The position numbers were made by a program, and so were the translations under genes. This document shows positions 43,918-52,706 of a stretch of DNA of 64,000 bases, in pieces (the stretch's first letter is position 1; the number at the start of each line of letters is the position of its first letter). The DNA lies in the NCBI GenBank assembly GCA_964652195.1, contig CAZZBB010000068.1:62001-126000 (forward strand), written 5' to 3'. This DNA comes from MSPOR6 sp964652195 (GTDB lineage: Bacteria; Poribacteria; WGA-4E; WGA-3G). The notes below the pieces were generated by a model. It was given only the letters and a program-made list of their open reading frames with translations, did not search any database and was not told where the DNA came from.

Positions 43918-45282
43918 CTACCTTTGCTTATTTGTTAATTTGATTGTTTTCCATTTCCCAGTACGATACCAAAACCACATGGAGATTCCTTGGACAACAT
44001 TGGAAAGTGATATTCCAATCCATACTCCATTTAGTCCTATAATACGTGAAAACAGAATTACAAGCAACAATCCTACTCCCATTTGTGATCCTAATGTAAT
44101 AATCATAGGAGAAAATGTATCCCCTGCACCATTTAGTGCTTTCCCTAATACTAATGAAAATGCTATAAAACCAAATGTAAGTGAGAGAAATTGAAGATAC
44201 ATTGATCCAATTCTTACTACCTCAGGATCATCGTTGAATACTGTTACAAACACTTCTGGAAATAGAAGAAATAAAATTCCTATTCCCGACATAAGAATTG
44301 TACCAATAATATTACCTATACGTGTGGTTGATTCGGCTCGTTCAATCTGATTCGCACCAATATTCTGACCTACTACAGGTGCAACAGCATTTGCAATCCC
44401 GAAGCCAGGATTCATAACCAGAATACGTAATCGCATACAGATCGTATAAGCAGCAACAGCGAATTTGCCATACGGTCCAATTACCCAAAGAAATACAAGA
44501 CGTGACAAATGTCGCCAGAATCCCTGCATAGAACTATAAATGCCTAACCTAAAAATGTCAAGCATTTCGATTATATCTGGTTGTAATTGGACATGTCTTA
44601 ATGATAATGGAGATTTTCCTATCCAGATTAGAATCAGAAGTACTACTACTCCAAAACCTCTTCCAATTATCGTTGCGTATGCTGATCCAGCTACACCCAA
44701 TTCAGGAAATATCCAAATGCCAAAAATCAAGAAAGGGTCTAATGCGATATTAATTACAGTAGAGAAAATTAACACAACCGTAGGTGTAACAGCATCTCCA
44801 CCGGCACGGAAAATAGAACCAAGTGTCATAGATAGGAACATAGTGCTAATTCCTACCAGTATAATGTGCATATAGGTCGTACCAAGTTTTATCACCTCTT
44901 GATCTTCGATTCTTAATGAACGCAGCCCAAATTCTGATAATGGATAACCGATTACTCCTACCCCAATCGAAGCGAAAATTGCTAAAAGGATAGCTTGCAT
45001 AGCTACATGTCCAGCTTGAGCATAGTTTCTTGCACCGAGGTATTGTGCAACCAAAATACCTGAACCAGTTGAGATACCGAGTGAAAATACACCTATTAAT
45101 CGCAGCAAATTCCCACTCATTCCTACTGCTGCAATTGATGCAGGACCAAGTCTTCCTACAAAAATCATATCTACAACATTAAAGGCATCCTGAAGGATGT
45201 AACCAAAAGTAATAGGAACTGCAAGTTTAATGAGATGACGGATTAAACTTCCTTCTGTCAAATCTTCTCGAGTCTGTTTCAT
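43918..45282 (-). CDS. MATE-family multidrug/toxin efflux transporter
   Basis: A 454-residue inner membrane transporter with twelve membrane segments in two related halves, exporting organic compounds in exchange for Na+ or H+. The N-terminal family sequence LAVPITFGYILQDAFNVVDMIFVGRLGPASIAAVGMSGNLL (shortened here as FVGRLGPASIAAVG, about 41-55) is clear, as are GTGSGILVAQ-like GISTGSGILVAQYLGARN (about 80) and the second-half GFGIANAVAPVVGQNIGANQ (about 285-305). It lies 27 bases upstream of the rhodanese gene on the same strand, so the two may share a transcript. Substrate unknown. Confidence 0.9.
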   Translation of the reverse strand: MKQTREDLTEGSLIRHLIKLAVPITFGYILQDAFNVVDMIFVGRLGPASIAAVGMSGNLLRLIGVFSLGISTGSGILVAQYLGARNYAQAGHVAMQAILLAIFASIGVGVIGYPLSEFGLRSLRIEDQEVIKLGTTYMHIILVGISTMFLSMTLGSIFRAGGDAVTPTVVLIFSTVINIALDPFLIFGIWIFPELGVAGSAYATIIGRGFGVVVLLILIWIGKSPLSLRHVQLQPDIIEMLDIFRLGIYSSMQGFWRHLSRLVFLWVIGPYGKFAVAAYTICMRLRILVMNPGFGIANAVAPVVGQNIGANQIERAESTTRIGNIIGTILMSGIGILFLLFPEVFVTVFNDDPEVVRIGSMYLQFLSLTFGFIAFSLVLGKALNGAGDTFSPMIITLGSQMGVGLLLVILFSRIIGLNGVWIGISLSNVVQGISMWFWYRTGKWKTIKLTNKQR

Positions 45283-45405
45283 TAACTACCTAATTCTTAA
45301 TTTTAATTCCCATTTTAAAGAATGAAATAATTTCAACTTGCTATTTAATCTAAGTTGATTTAAACTTAGCAGAATATATAATCAAAAAAAGGAAGAGAAT
45401 AAGTT

Positions 45406-46221
45406 ATGAAAGTACTGATAATGTCTGATATGGAAGGAGTTAGTGGAATCGTTGTCTGGGACCAAGTTGATGGTGGTGCTGCAATGTTTGAGGAAGGGAG
45501 ACTCCTTTATACCGAAGAGATTAATGCAGCTGTCCGAGGTGCAAAAGCCGCTGGTGCTACTGAGATTGTTGTAGTTGACTGTCACGGTGCTGGACGAGGA
45601 TGGACATTTAATTCTCTGATTCCTGAAAAAATTGATCCAAATTGTGAATGGGTTGCTCATCACGGTTGGGGCAGATACGATGAGATGTGGAAAGAGGGAT
45701 GTGATGCTTGTCTCCTTATTGGTATGCATGCAAGAAACAACACACCTGATGGTGTTCTATGTCATACAATCTCTACGGTACAATATCATAACCTATGGTT
45801 TAACGACGACCTGGTTGGAGAAACCGGTGTTAATGCAGCACTCAATGGTCATTACGGTGTTCCAATTGCTCTTGTGACTGGGGATACAGCTGTTTGCAGA
45901 GAGGCAAAAGAATTACTCGGTAATGATCTTCCTATAGTAGCAGTCAAAAAAGGTCTAAGTAAATATAGCGCAAAACACATACCACCTGTTAGAGCCCGTG
46001 AAATGATTGAAGAGGCAACGAAAAATGCACTATCCGATCTATCAAAAGTCAAACCATATATACCAGATAAACCAACAACTATTAAAATTGAACTCTCAAG
46101 TGTAGATAAAATGTCTACATTCAAAGGACGTCCAGGTGTAGAACTTACCGGTCCGGTCACTGTTGAAAGTCAGGCTATGGATTGGATGGCTGCATGGAAT
46201 CAATTCTGGCCATTTGTGTAA
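45406..46221 (+). CDS. M55 family D-aminopeptidase-like metallopeptidase (DppA type)
   Basis: A 271-residue zinc peptidase of the DppA family, which frees D-amino acids from short peptides, for instance during cell-wall peptide recycling. The zinc site residues are visible as SDMEGVSGI (about 7-15), VVDCHGAGRG (about 63) and LIGMHARNNTPDGVLCHT (about 103-120). The protein has no signal peptide. GGAAGAG lies upstream of the ATG. It stands alone; the neighbours are convergent or divergent. Length matches the family. Confidence 0.88.
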   Translation: MKVLIMSDMEGVSGIVVWDQVDGGAAMFEEGRLLYTEEINAAVRGAKAAGATEIVVVDCHGAGRGWTFNSLIPEKIDPNCEWVAHHGWGRYDEMWKEGCDACLLIGMHARNNTPDGVLCHTISTVQYHNLWFNDDLVGETGVNAALNGHYGVPIALVTGDTAVCREAKELLGNDLPIVAVKKGLSKYSAKHIPPVRAREMIEEATKNALSDLSKVKPYIPDKPTTIKIELSSVDKMSTFKGRPGVELTGPVTVESQAMDWMAAWNQFWPFV

Positions 46222-46255
46222 TCACTTCAATTAATCAGAATACATCGAAGCAAAG

Positions 46256-46295
46256 GTGTGGTATCTATTAGATCGTTGAGATAAAGACACCACAC
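46256..46295. terminator. Hairpin between convergent genes
   Basis: GTGTGGT (46256-46262) pairs with ACCACAC (46289-46295), with a further ATCT/AGAT pairing inside across a bulge. No long T-run follows, so termination is only likely. Confidence 0.45.
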
Positions 46296-46332
46296 ACCGT
46301 TAATTATAATTAGAAACCCGAATTCTGTAATA

Positions 46333-46758
46333 TTAATTAGATTCATCCAATACATCAAGCGGATCCCCAGATGTATCTGCCCTTTCCAAAATCTCTACTT
46401 CATACCCGTCGGGATCTGTAATAAATGCCATCTTCATTCCACCGGATGTAAATTGCTTCCGCCACTCATCTGGCCAAATTTCTAATCCAGCTTTCTCCAA
46501 CCCATCACAGAAATCAACAATGTCTGGTACACCAATAGCAAAATGCATTAGATCTTCTTGAACTTGAAGGTCAAAATCAGGTGAATAAGTAAGTTCCAAT
46601 GTATGTGCATTCCCAGGTAACTCAAGATGAACAATCTGATTTCCTGCTGGTGATTTATCACTACGACTAAGAACTTTAAATCCTAAGTGATCACAATACC
46701 AATCTATCGAATTATCAAGATCACTCACACGAACACGTGTATGTAAAAAAACTGCCAT
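46333..46758 (-). CDS. Glyoxalase I-like VOC-family protein
   Basis: A 141-residue metalloprotein of the vicinal oxygen chelate family, most like lactoylglutathione lyase, which converts the methylglyoxal-thiol adduct to a lactoyl thioester. Four metal ligands appear in place: H6 (LHTRVRV), E in TLELTYSP (about 56), H in LMHFAIGV (about 72) and E in GYEVEILER (about 122). The order H-E-H-E matches glyoxalase I. AGGAG precedes the ATG at 46758. It is followed by no cotranscribed gene. Alternative: a related VOC isomerase or resistance protein. Confidence 0.85.
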   Translation of the reverse strand: MAVFLHTRVRVSDLDNSIDWYCDHLGFKVLSRSDKSPAGNQIVHLELPGNAHTLELTYSPDFDLQVQEDLMHFAIGVPDIVDFCDGLEKAGLEIWPDEWRKQFTSGGMKMAFITDPDGYEVEILERADTSGDPLDVLDESN

Positions 46759-46877
46759 GAAAAACTCCTATTTAGTGATTTTTATGTGTGTTACGCTGTT
46801 GTGATAATAACACAACACAGTATAATTGGCAAGTACAGAGATGAAATCATCTCTATTGTTATCCGTCTATTGACTAA

Positions 46878-49568
46878 CTATTCTGATTCATAACTATTCA
46901 CATGCTCATGAATCGGTTGTCGTTCAATATTTGCATGTGGATCGGCACGTCGCGCAATACCGGTTATATCGTCAACTGATTCATCTGCTTTGAATCGTTT
47001 ATAAAGTTTACTGGATTTTGCAGCCATAGAGTGATTTTTAAGGGCCCGGTAACACCGCATCATATTGTAGTGTGCATCTAAATCTTCTGGATCAACCTTC
47101 AAACTCTTCTGAAAATAAGATATAGCGACCAGAAAATTCCTCTTTAGAAAATGCAATCGTCCTAATAGATTACTTACTCTCGTGTCTCGTGGAAATTGCT
47201 CTATAGCTTGCTCAACATGTTGTATTGCTAAATCGTAATTGCCATAAGATTCCTGTATGAGTCCATAAAAATAATGAACCTTTGCCCGATTCGGATCTGT
47301 CGGTGAAAGTGATTTCAGTAATTCTAAGGCTTGATTTAACACTGTTTCTGCTCCAGACATATCACCTTCTTTTATACGACATCTGGCAACATTAACCCAT
47401 CCATCAAGATAACTCGGTTCAATTTCAGTCACTTTAAGAAAAACAGATTCCGCTTTTCTTAAATCTCCTTGTAGAAACAAACCAATTCCGTAATCATTCC
47501 AACGTTCTCGTAAATTGCCTGTATTTAAGAGATGATTCTGTGTTGATTCTGTAATTTGTGAATTGTTCTTATCGGATTGTACATGTAGTTGGGTCTTTGC
47601 TTCAGCCATCACCACAATGGGTAGGTTTGGAATAGTCTTGATTTTTCCTGCAACATCAGTTGTATCCCCAGTCCAAATCCATTTCCCATTGTCATAACCC
47701 TTATCGACCTTAAAATCCGTGTCCTCTGGATCGCGGACACCAGCATAAGCCCACTGTGTATGCCACCAGTTAAATTTTCGGTAATTAAGTTTTGCTTCTA
47801 CACTAAGAGTATTTCCACTGTCTGATGGAATTTCTAATCGATAACGGACAGTATCGGCAGCCCCGGGAGGGATAGTATTTGAATATAACACTTTTCGCAT
47901 TGCCCAAACATTCCGTTTGTTGATTAAGTTAGCATGTTCATCAAGCATATAACTTCGGTAAAAATGTGCACTTGGATCAACAGGACCATTTCCATCTGGT
48001 TCAGAAATCCTGCCATTCCAGAAAATAATCTTCCCGTTTTCATCGGTAATCTTCAATTCAAGCCAAATGTCAAAAGCATCAATTGTTCCAGTTGGAAAAT
48101 GGTGTCCTACCCCTCTTGTACGAACTACTACCTCAATCAAAGTACTTTCGTTCCTGAAAATTGTTGAGCCATTGTCAGGTATTGGAGATCCATCGGCAAA
48201 TATATCAAGTGTAATTACATCATTTTGTAGAAAATCGGTGACCGTTTTTAGTTGTTCGTCGTGTTTATTTACGTATGGAAGGGCTGTATTTGCAGCAGGA
48301 AATCTGTGACTGTGTACCTTACCTTTAATGTTTCCTGCATCCTTTGAATCTACCAAAGGCATATGGCAATCTACACATTTCTTTGCTTTTTCTGGATAGT
48401 AGAATGATAGAGCACCTTGAAGTGAGACACCACTTTTCTGCCATTGATCATAGTCATTGAAACCTCGTATCCATCTGTAATTATTGACTGGATAATCAAG
48501 ATGAACCTTATGACATGTAGAGCAAAATTCAGCAGTATTCTCTCGATGAAACGGCTTAATGAAGCTTTTTTTATGTGGTTCTGGATCAAGTCTAATTAAG
48601 TAGTTATGCATACTACGGATCAAACGATTATTGCTTGATGCGAGATTATGAAGTGGTGGATATTTAATTACATATCCACTATTTCCCATTGTATCTTTAA
48701 CACGATCAATTGAATGACAGGCTGTACAAGCCAATCCAGCTTGAGCTGCAGGAGTATGTAAATTCTCACGAATAGGTTTATCCATTACACCGTTGAGTAG
48801 AATGGCAGGATCGTGACAACCACCACACCATTTTGATGGTTCTATCCCATTCACTTCCTGCATATAAATTATAGATTTACGATACCACTGGTTGTTAAAG
48901 GATGAAAAATGGTGTGCGGATTCGTTCCACTGTTTGTATATATCTGGATGACATTTACTTGAGCCACATGTTTCAGAATTTAGAAAAAAGTCTGTGTGTA
49001 TAAGATTACCACTATCTGTCTCTACAGATGCTGGGAAGAAATGTCCTGTTGTACCTCCTCCTTCATCATACATACTACTTGGAGGAAATGCTGGATTTTC
49101 GACAAAATATGTTCTATTTGGGAAGAAATGCTGCGATAATTTAGCACCTATCGGAAAGAAAAGCACACCTACCAACACACTGATAAATATTTTTTGAAAC
49201 TTCCCAGTAATATCATTAGTGTTCTTCAGTAGGTGTAGACTAAATAGAAGACTACCTATTGTAATGCTAATAATATGAGCTATTAGAAGCCAACGATATG
49301 GTGTTGATGCCCCTACTACCATCAAATAACCACCACTAACAGCACCTATTGTAAGGACAACTACACCTACTCTTCCAAAAACCGACATTGTTCTAATATT
49401 TTTAACTAAATAATAGCAGAAGAGTATTATAAGAAGACTTCCAAGTCCAATATGGATGAGTACATTTAGAATATAGAAGAGGGTTGGTTCACCAAAACTA
49501 AATAGGTATGAACTATTTAGTAATAGTAAAAGAAAAGCATAAAGAGGTAATCTACGAATGTGTGTCAT
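46878..49568 (-). CDS. Membrane-anchored multiheme cytochrome c with TPR domain
   Basis: An 896-residue electron-transfer protein. The N-terminal 150 residues hold four or five membrane segments. The exported part has five heme sites: CGSSKCH (CX4CH, about 198-204) then four CXXCH sites, CGGCH, CTACH, CSTCH and CVDCH (to about residue 400), with histidine-rich surroundings as in cytochrome c554-type proteins. A beta-rich region follows, then about five TPR repeats (about 690-870). The heme module may reduce or oxidise a nitrogen or sulfur compound or a quinone; no active-site motif decides it. The ATG at 49568 has no ribosome binding site and follows directly on the upstream gene's terminator, so translation may be regulated or leaderless. 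Confidence 0.82.
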   Translation of the reverse strand: MTHIRRLPLYAFLLLLLNSSYLFSFGEPTLFYILNVLIHIGLGSLLIILFCYYLVKNIRTMSVFGRVGVVVLTIGAVSGGYLMVVGASTPYRWLLIAHIISITIGSLLFSLHLLKNTNDITGKFQKIFISVLVGVLFFPIGAKLSQHFFPNRTYFVENPAFPPSSMYDEGGGTTGHFFPASVETDSGNLIHTDFFLNSETCGSSKCHPDIYKQWNESAHHFSSFNNQWYRKSIIYMQEVNGIEPSKWCGGCHDPAILLNGVMDKPIRENLHTPAAQAGLACTACHSIDRVKDTMGNSGYVIKYPPLHNLASSNNRLIRSMHNYLIRLDPEPHKKSFIKPFHRENTAEFCSTCHKVHLDYPVNNYRWIRGFNDYDQWQKSGVSLQGALSFYYPEKAKKCVDCHMPLVDSKDAGNIKGKVHSHRFPAANTALPYVNKHDEQLKTVTDFLQNDVITLDIFADGSPIPDNGSTIFRNESTLIEVVVRTRGVGHHFPTGTIDAFDIWLELKITDENGKIIFWNGRISEPDGNGPVDPSAHFYRSYMLDEHANLINKRNVWAMRKVLYSNTIPPGAADTVRYRLEIPSDSGNTLSVEAKLNYRKFNWWHTQWAYAGVRDPEDTDFKVDKGYDNGKWIWTGDTTDVAGKIKTIPNLPIVVMAEAKTQLHVQSDKNNSQITESTQNHLLNTGNLRERWNDYGIGLFLQGDLRKAESVFLKVTEIEPSYLDGWVNVARCRIKEGDMSGAETVLNQALELLKSLSPTDPNRAKVHYFYGLIQESYGNYDLAIQHVEQAIEQFPRDTRVSNLLGRLHFLKRNFLVAISYFQKSLKVDPEDLDAHYNMMRCYRALKNHSMAAKSSKLYKRFKADESVDDITGIARRADPHANIERQPIHEHVNSYESE

Positions 49569-49574
49569 GAATAA

Positions 49575-49597
49575 AAAAGCTGAGGTGTTTTACCTCA
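49575..49597 (-). terminator. Terminator of the SDR/FAH unit
   Basis: On the minus strand TGAGGT and ACCTCA pair around AAAAC and are followed by GC and a run of T. The T-run ends only a few bases before the ATG of the multiheme cytochrome gene at 49568. Confidence 0.7.
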
Positions 49598-49667
49598 ACC
49601 AAATTAAGTTATTTCTTTTCAATGAATAATAGAATTGTCTTCAGATCATATATTAATCTCTATCTGT

Positions 49668-50417
49668 CTAACCAGCAGTATATCCACCGTCAATAGGTAA
49701 AGCAATACCGGTTACAAAAGCAGATTCATCTGAAGCAAGATATAATGCACCATACGCAATTTCTGTGGGTTGTCCCAATCTACGTAAAGGGTGCTTATTT
49801 GCCAATTTCTGATACTCATCAGGATTTTTCACAACCCCTGCTACCAAAGGTGTTTCTACAAATCCTGGGCAGATGCAGTTGACACGTATGTTATCTTCAG
49901 CATAATCAAGCGCCATACCCCGTGTAAGATTGGTTACAGCACCTTTTGATGCAACATAAGCAGCACGAACTTCAGCACCAACTAATCCGTATATTGAGGA
50001 AAGATTAATTATAGATCCTCCACCATTCTTCCTCATTGCGGGGATTGCAGCTTTAGAACAAAGAAAGACACCAGTTAGGTTAACACCTAAACAATGATGC
50101 CAATCATCCTCAGGTAATTCCTCTACCGGTAGACGCATTGCAATACCAGCACTATTGACGAGAATGTCAAGTTTACCATATAGATTAATAGTATGGTCTA
50201 CCATCTTTTGTGTTTTTTCATGAATCGACACATCGGTTTGGATAAAACTACCTTGGTGTTCTTTATTCTTAATCTCTGTTACAGTTAACTCCCCACCTTC
50301 AGTATCAATATCAGCGACAACTATTTTCGCCCCATGTTCTGCGAATAGTTTGGCAGTAGCTTTACCTATTCCAGACGCTGCACCGGTAATGATAGCCACC
50401 TTCTCATTAAGTCGCAC
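49668..50417 (-). CDS. Short-chain dehydrogenase/reductase (FabG-like)
   Basis: A 249-residue SDR enzyme using NAD(P). It has TGAASGIGKATAKLF (cofactor turn, about 12), NSAGIAMRL (about 88), the catalytic serine in LSSIYGLVG (about 139), YVASK (Y and K, about 155) and PGFVETPLV (about 185). The preferred start is the GTG at 50417, two bases after the FAH-family stop, giving the FabG-like start MRLNEKVAIITG; a TTG at 50438 would overlap. Together with the FAH-family protein directly upstream it suggests a ketoacid or sugar-acid degradation pair, such as an L-fucose/rhamnose-type pathway; the substrate is unproven. Confidence 0.9.
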   Translation of the reverse strand: MRLNEKVAIITGAASGIGKATAKLFAEHGAKIVVADIDTEGGELTVTEIKNKEHQGSFIQTDVSIHEKTQKMVDHTINLYGKLDILVNSAGIAMRLPVEELPEDDWHHCLGVNLTGVFLCSKAAIPAMRKNGGGSIINLSSIYGLVGAEVRAAYVASKGAVTNLTRGMALDYAEDNIRVNCICPGFVETPLVAGVVKNPDEYQKLANKHPLRRLGQPTEIAYGALYLASDESAFVTGIALPIDGGYTAG

Positions 50418-50419
50418 AG

Positions 50420-51370
50420 TTAGACTTTTTCCTTCCAAGCAGCCGGATTCACTTCTGGTTCACCAATTGTGTTCCGAAGTATACCGATATTTTCTACTTC
50501 AAGCTCAATCACATCACCGGGTTTTATCCATCTATCAAGTTCCCAACCACATCCCATACCCACAGTTCCTGAACCTAAGAATTCACCTGGAAAGATAGTC
50601 TCTGACTGGGATACAAATGAAATCATTTCTGCAAATGAATAGTACATATCTGCAGTAGTTCCCTCAGACCAGAGTTCTCCATTTACTTTTGCAGTCATTT
50701 TCAGGTTATATGGATCACCGATATCCTCTGGTGATACAAGACAGGGCCCCATTATATTACTATTATCAAAGTCCTTACCTTTAGCTGGACCGAGAGATAG
50801 TGTCATATGGCGAAATTGTATATCCCGTGCACTGACATCATTGAAGATCGTGAATCCTGCGATGTAATCATGAGCTTCCTCTATAGGTATATTCTTACCC
50901 GTTTTGCCTATATAAACACCCCATTCAAGTTCAAAATCCAGCTTTTCTGTATAGTTTGGCCATGTAACAATCGCCTCGTGTCCAGCAATTGACCCAGGAC
51001 TTGCACTTCCCCGATAGTAGTTAGGGAGTTTATACCATTCTTCCGAAATTGGTTTTCCGGTGATTCGGGATGCTGCATCCATATGCGTTTTGAATACACC
51101 GAAATCTCTTAAACTTGTAGGTCGTGGAAATGGCGCAAGGAGTTCAATATCACTAATACTGAATACAGACTCAGCAACATCTGATCCTTCATCAATTTGT
51201 TTTTGAATTGTAACAATACGTTTTTGTGTATCCTCACTTAGATTTTGTTCAAAAAATTCGGTCATATCTGATGTATCTAAATTTAGATCTACAATTCGTT
51301 CACCATCAATTAACGCACCAATTCTGGTATGTTGGTCATGAGATGCCAATTTAAATGAGACAAGTTTCAC
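50420..51370 (-). CDS. Fumarylacetoacetate hydrolase-family protein
   Basis: A 316-residue member of the FAH family, which cleaves or hydrates beta-diketo acids or acylpyruvates using a divalent metal. The metal-binding part is seen in LDFELEWGVYIGKTGKNIP (acids near 150) and GFTIFNDVSARDIQ (about 176-189), with the C-terminal GSGTVGMG (about 270). GTG at 51370 follows AAAGGAG. Its stop is two bases before the preferred SDR start, so the pair is cotranslated. This pairing of FAH-type and SDR genes is common in oxidative sugar breakdown (for example 2,4-diketo-3-deoxy acids); the assignment is by analogy. Confidence 0.88.
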   Translation of the reverse strand: MKLVSFKLASHDQHTRIGALIDGERIVDLNLDTSDMTEFFEQNLSEDTQKRIVTIQKQIDEGSDVAESVFSISDIELLAPFPRPTSLRDFGVFKTHMDAASRITGKPISEEWYKLPNYYRGSASPGSIAGHEAIVTWPNYTEKLDFELEWGVYIGKTGKNIPIEEAHDYIAGFTIFNDVSARDIQFRHMTLSLGPAKGKDFDNSNIMGPCLVSPEDIGDPYNLKMTAKVNGELWSEGTTADMYYSFAEMISFVSQSETIFPGEFLGSGTVGMGCGWELDRWIKPGDVIELEVENIGILRNTIGEPEVNPAAWKEKV

Positions 51371-51733
51371 AAGTTTTTCTCCTTTTTAGCTATGTATTTT
51401 ATATCATAGATAGAATCTAAAATCAATTTTAAATACAACGATAATATCGTTGTACGGTTTTGCATTTACTATACGAATTATTGAAAATAAATAGAATTAA
51501 TCTAATACCATTTCTAATTGATAATATAACATTATTCGAATATAACATTATTCGGTAGTTCCGGTAGAGGCATGAAACCCGATAGGATTGACCCAATCAA
51601 CACGTGTCCAAATCAACGCCAAATGCGCGTATGGCATTTGGCGGGTTTCGTACCTCTACCCGACCTACGAAGAATGGCAGAATAATAAATAGAATTGGTA
51701 TAAGTTTATATTTCTGGTAATAACTCTCTATAA
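51371..51733. other. Intergenic region with nested hairpins
   Basis: No gene is seen. It holds the inverted-repeat element at 51563-51660, and words shared with other intergenic repeats (ATAACATTATTCG twice near 51525 and 51540). Confidence 0.6.
51563..51660. repeat. 98-base nested inverted-repeat element
   Basis: Outer arms GGTAGAGGCATGAAACCCG (51563-51581) and its near complement (51642-51660) match at 17 of 19 bases. An inner stem CGCCAAATGC/GCATTTGGCG (51617-51626, 51634-51643) is perfect. The architecture resembles the element at 34867-34953. Confidence 0.8.
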
Positions 51734-51773
51734 AGAAAAAGCGTATCTCCCTTACGGGAGATACGCTTTTTCT
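51734..51773 (-). terminator. Strong Rho-independent terminator
   Basis: AGAAAAAGCGTATCTCCC and its exact complement flank a TTAC loop, with T/A-rich tails. It ends the transcript of the two paralogous secreted proteins. Confidence 0.93.
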
Positions 51774-51806
51774 ATCAAATGATTTACTTGGATGGAATGA
51801 TTGACA

Positions 51807-52622
51807 TTACCAAGCAGCTTTAAGTGTACCCCATGTCGTTGATGTTTTTCCATTTGGTTCAACTGGGGTAGCTACGTCATCTTGCATTGAAATGAAACTG
51901 ATCATTTCAATTAAAACTTGACCGCGTGGCAAGTCGCCTCTATTTGGTTCTTGCATGCAGATTCCAACACGACCACTGCTATCATTCAACTTAATGATAC
52001 CTGGATCGAAGAAGTCAGCACCGTTATCACCGAATTTCACTTCAACACTCCATGGGTCAACAATCTGATTAGCCTTAAATGGACGTTCAGATGTAAAATT
52101 CACCAACGCTGGTGTATATTTCTTTCCATCATCAGTAGGTGTAATAGCAGTACCACCACCCCACATATCAGCATTGATATTAATGATGGTCTTCAAACCA
52201 CTATCACCATTGCCACCATCTGCAGAAACATAGAATGCATAGTCAGCACAATTAAGGATGATATTTCCACCGTAGAGGAAACGTTCTGCAATTGAATCAT
52301 CAACCTGTGAATTCCCGGGTGTATATAGTGTTGTAGGGAACCAGCCAAAAACAATGATGATGTCTGCCTTACCATCATCAATTCTATCTTCTGCCCAAGG
52401 ACCAATTTCTGCATCGGTTTTATAGACAACATCACCAACAGAAGACACTTCGTTTTTCAAATTGTCAAATACAATAGCACGCTGAATGTCAGCATTATCT
52501 TTTGAAATCCATCCTGCGGCTTCACTAAAGATAGCAACATCACCAAGTCCTGCCCAACTGGAAGTAGTAGCGACGAAAACAAAAAGGATGGAAAACGCAA
52601 ATATCAATTTTCTCATATTCAT
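51807..52622 (-). CDS. Secreted protein, paralog A, with C-terminal TWG tail
   Basis: A 271-residue exported protein of no known family. A signal peptide (about 1-22, ending SSWAG) precedes one alpha/beta-looking domain with IIIVFGWFPTTLYTPGN (about 90), GGNIILNCADYAFYV (about 118), GLKTIININADMWGGGTAI (about 140) and LPRGQVLIEMISF near the end. It is a close paralog of the protein encoded next upstream (52707). The last residues are STTWGTLKAAW, with TWG six residues from the end. I chose the ATG at 52622 after AAAGGAG; an in-frame extension to 52706 would add sequence before the signal peptide. The fold recalls amidotransferase/ThuA-like proteins, but this is a guess. Confidence 0.75.
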   Translation of the reverse strand: MNMRKLIFAFSILFVFVATTSSWAGLGDVAIFSEAAGWISKDNADIQRAIVFDNLKNEVSSVGDVVYKTDAEIGPWAEDRIDDGKADIIIVFGWFPTTLYTPGNSQVDDSIAERFLYGGNIILNCADYAFYVSADGGNGDSGLKTIININADMWGGGTAITPTDDGKKYTPALVNFTSERPFKANQIVDPWSVEVKFGDNGADFFDPGIIKLNDSSGRVGICMQEPNRGDLPRGQVLIEMISFISMQDDVATPVEPNGKTSTTWGTLKAAW

Positions 52623-52706
52623 TAAGTCTCCTTTGAAAGGAAATTCGAGTATTATAATACGAGAATATATTGTATCATCATGATGATTCATATATTCTAT
52701 TTCCAA

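Noticed and set aside
50418..50438. Overlapping SDR start at 50438
   Set aside because: The GTG at 50417 gives the usual SDR N-terminus and sits two bases after the upstream stop.
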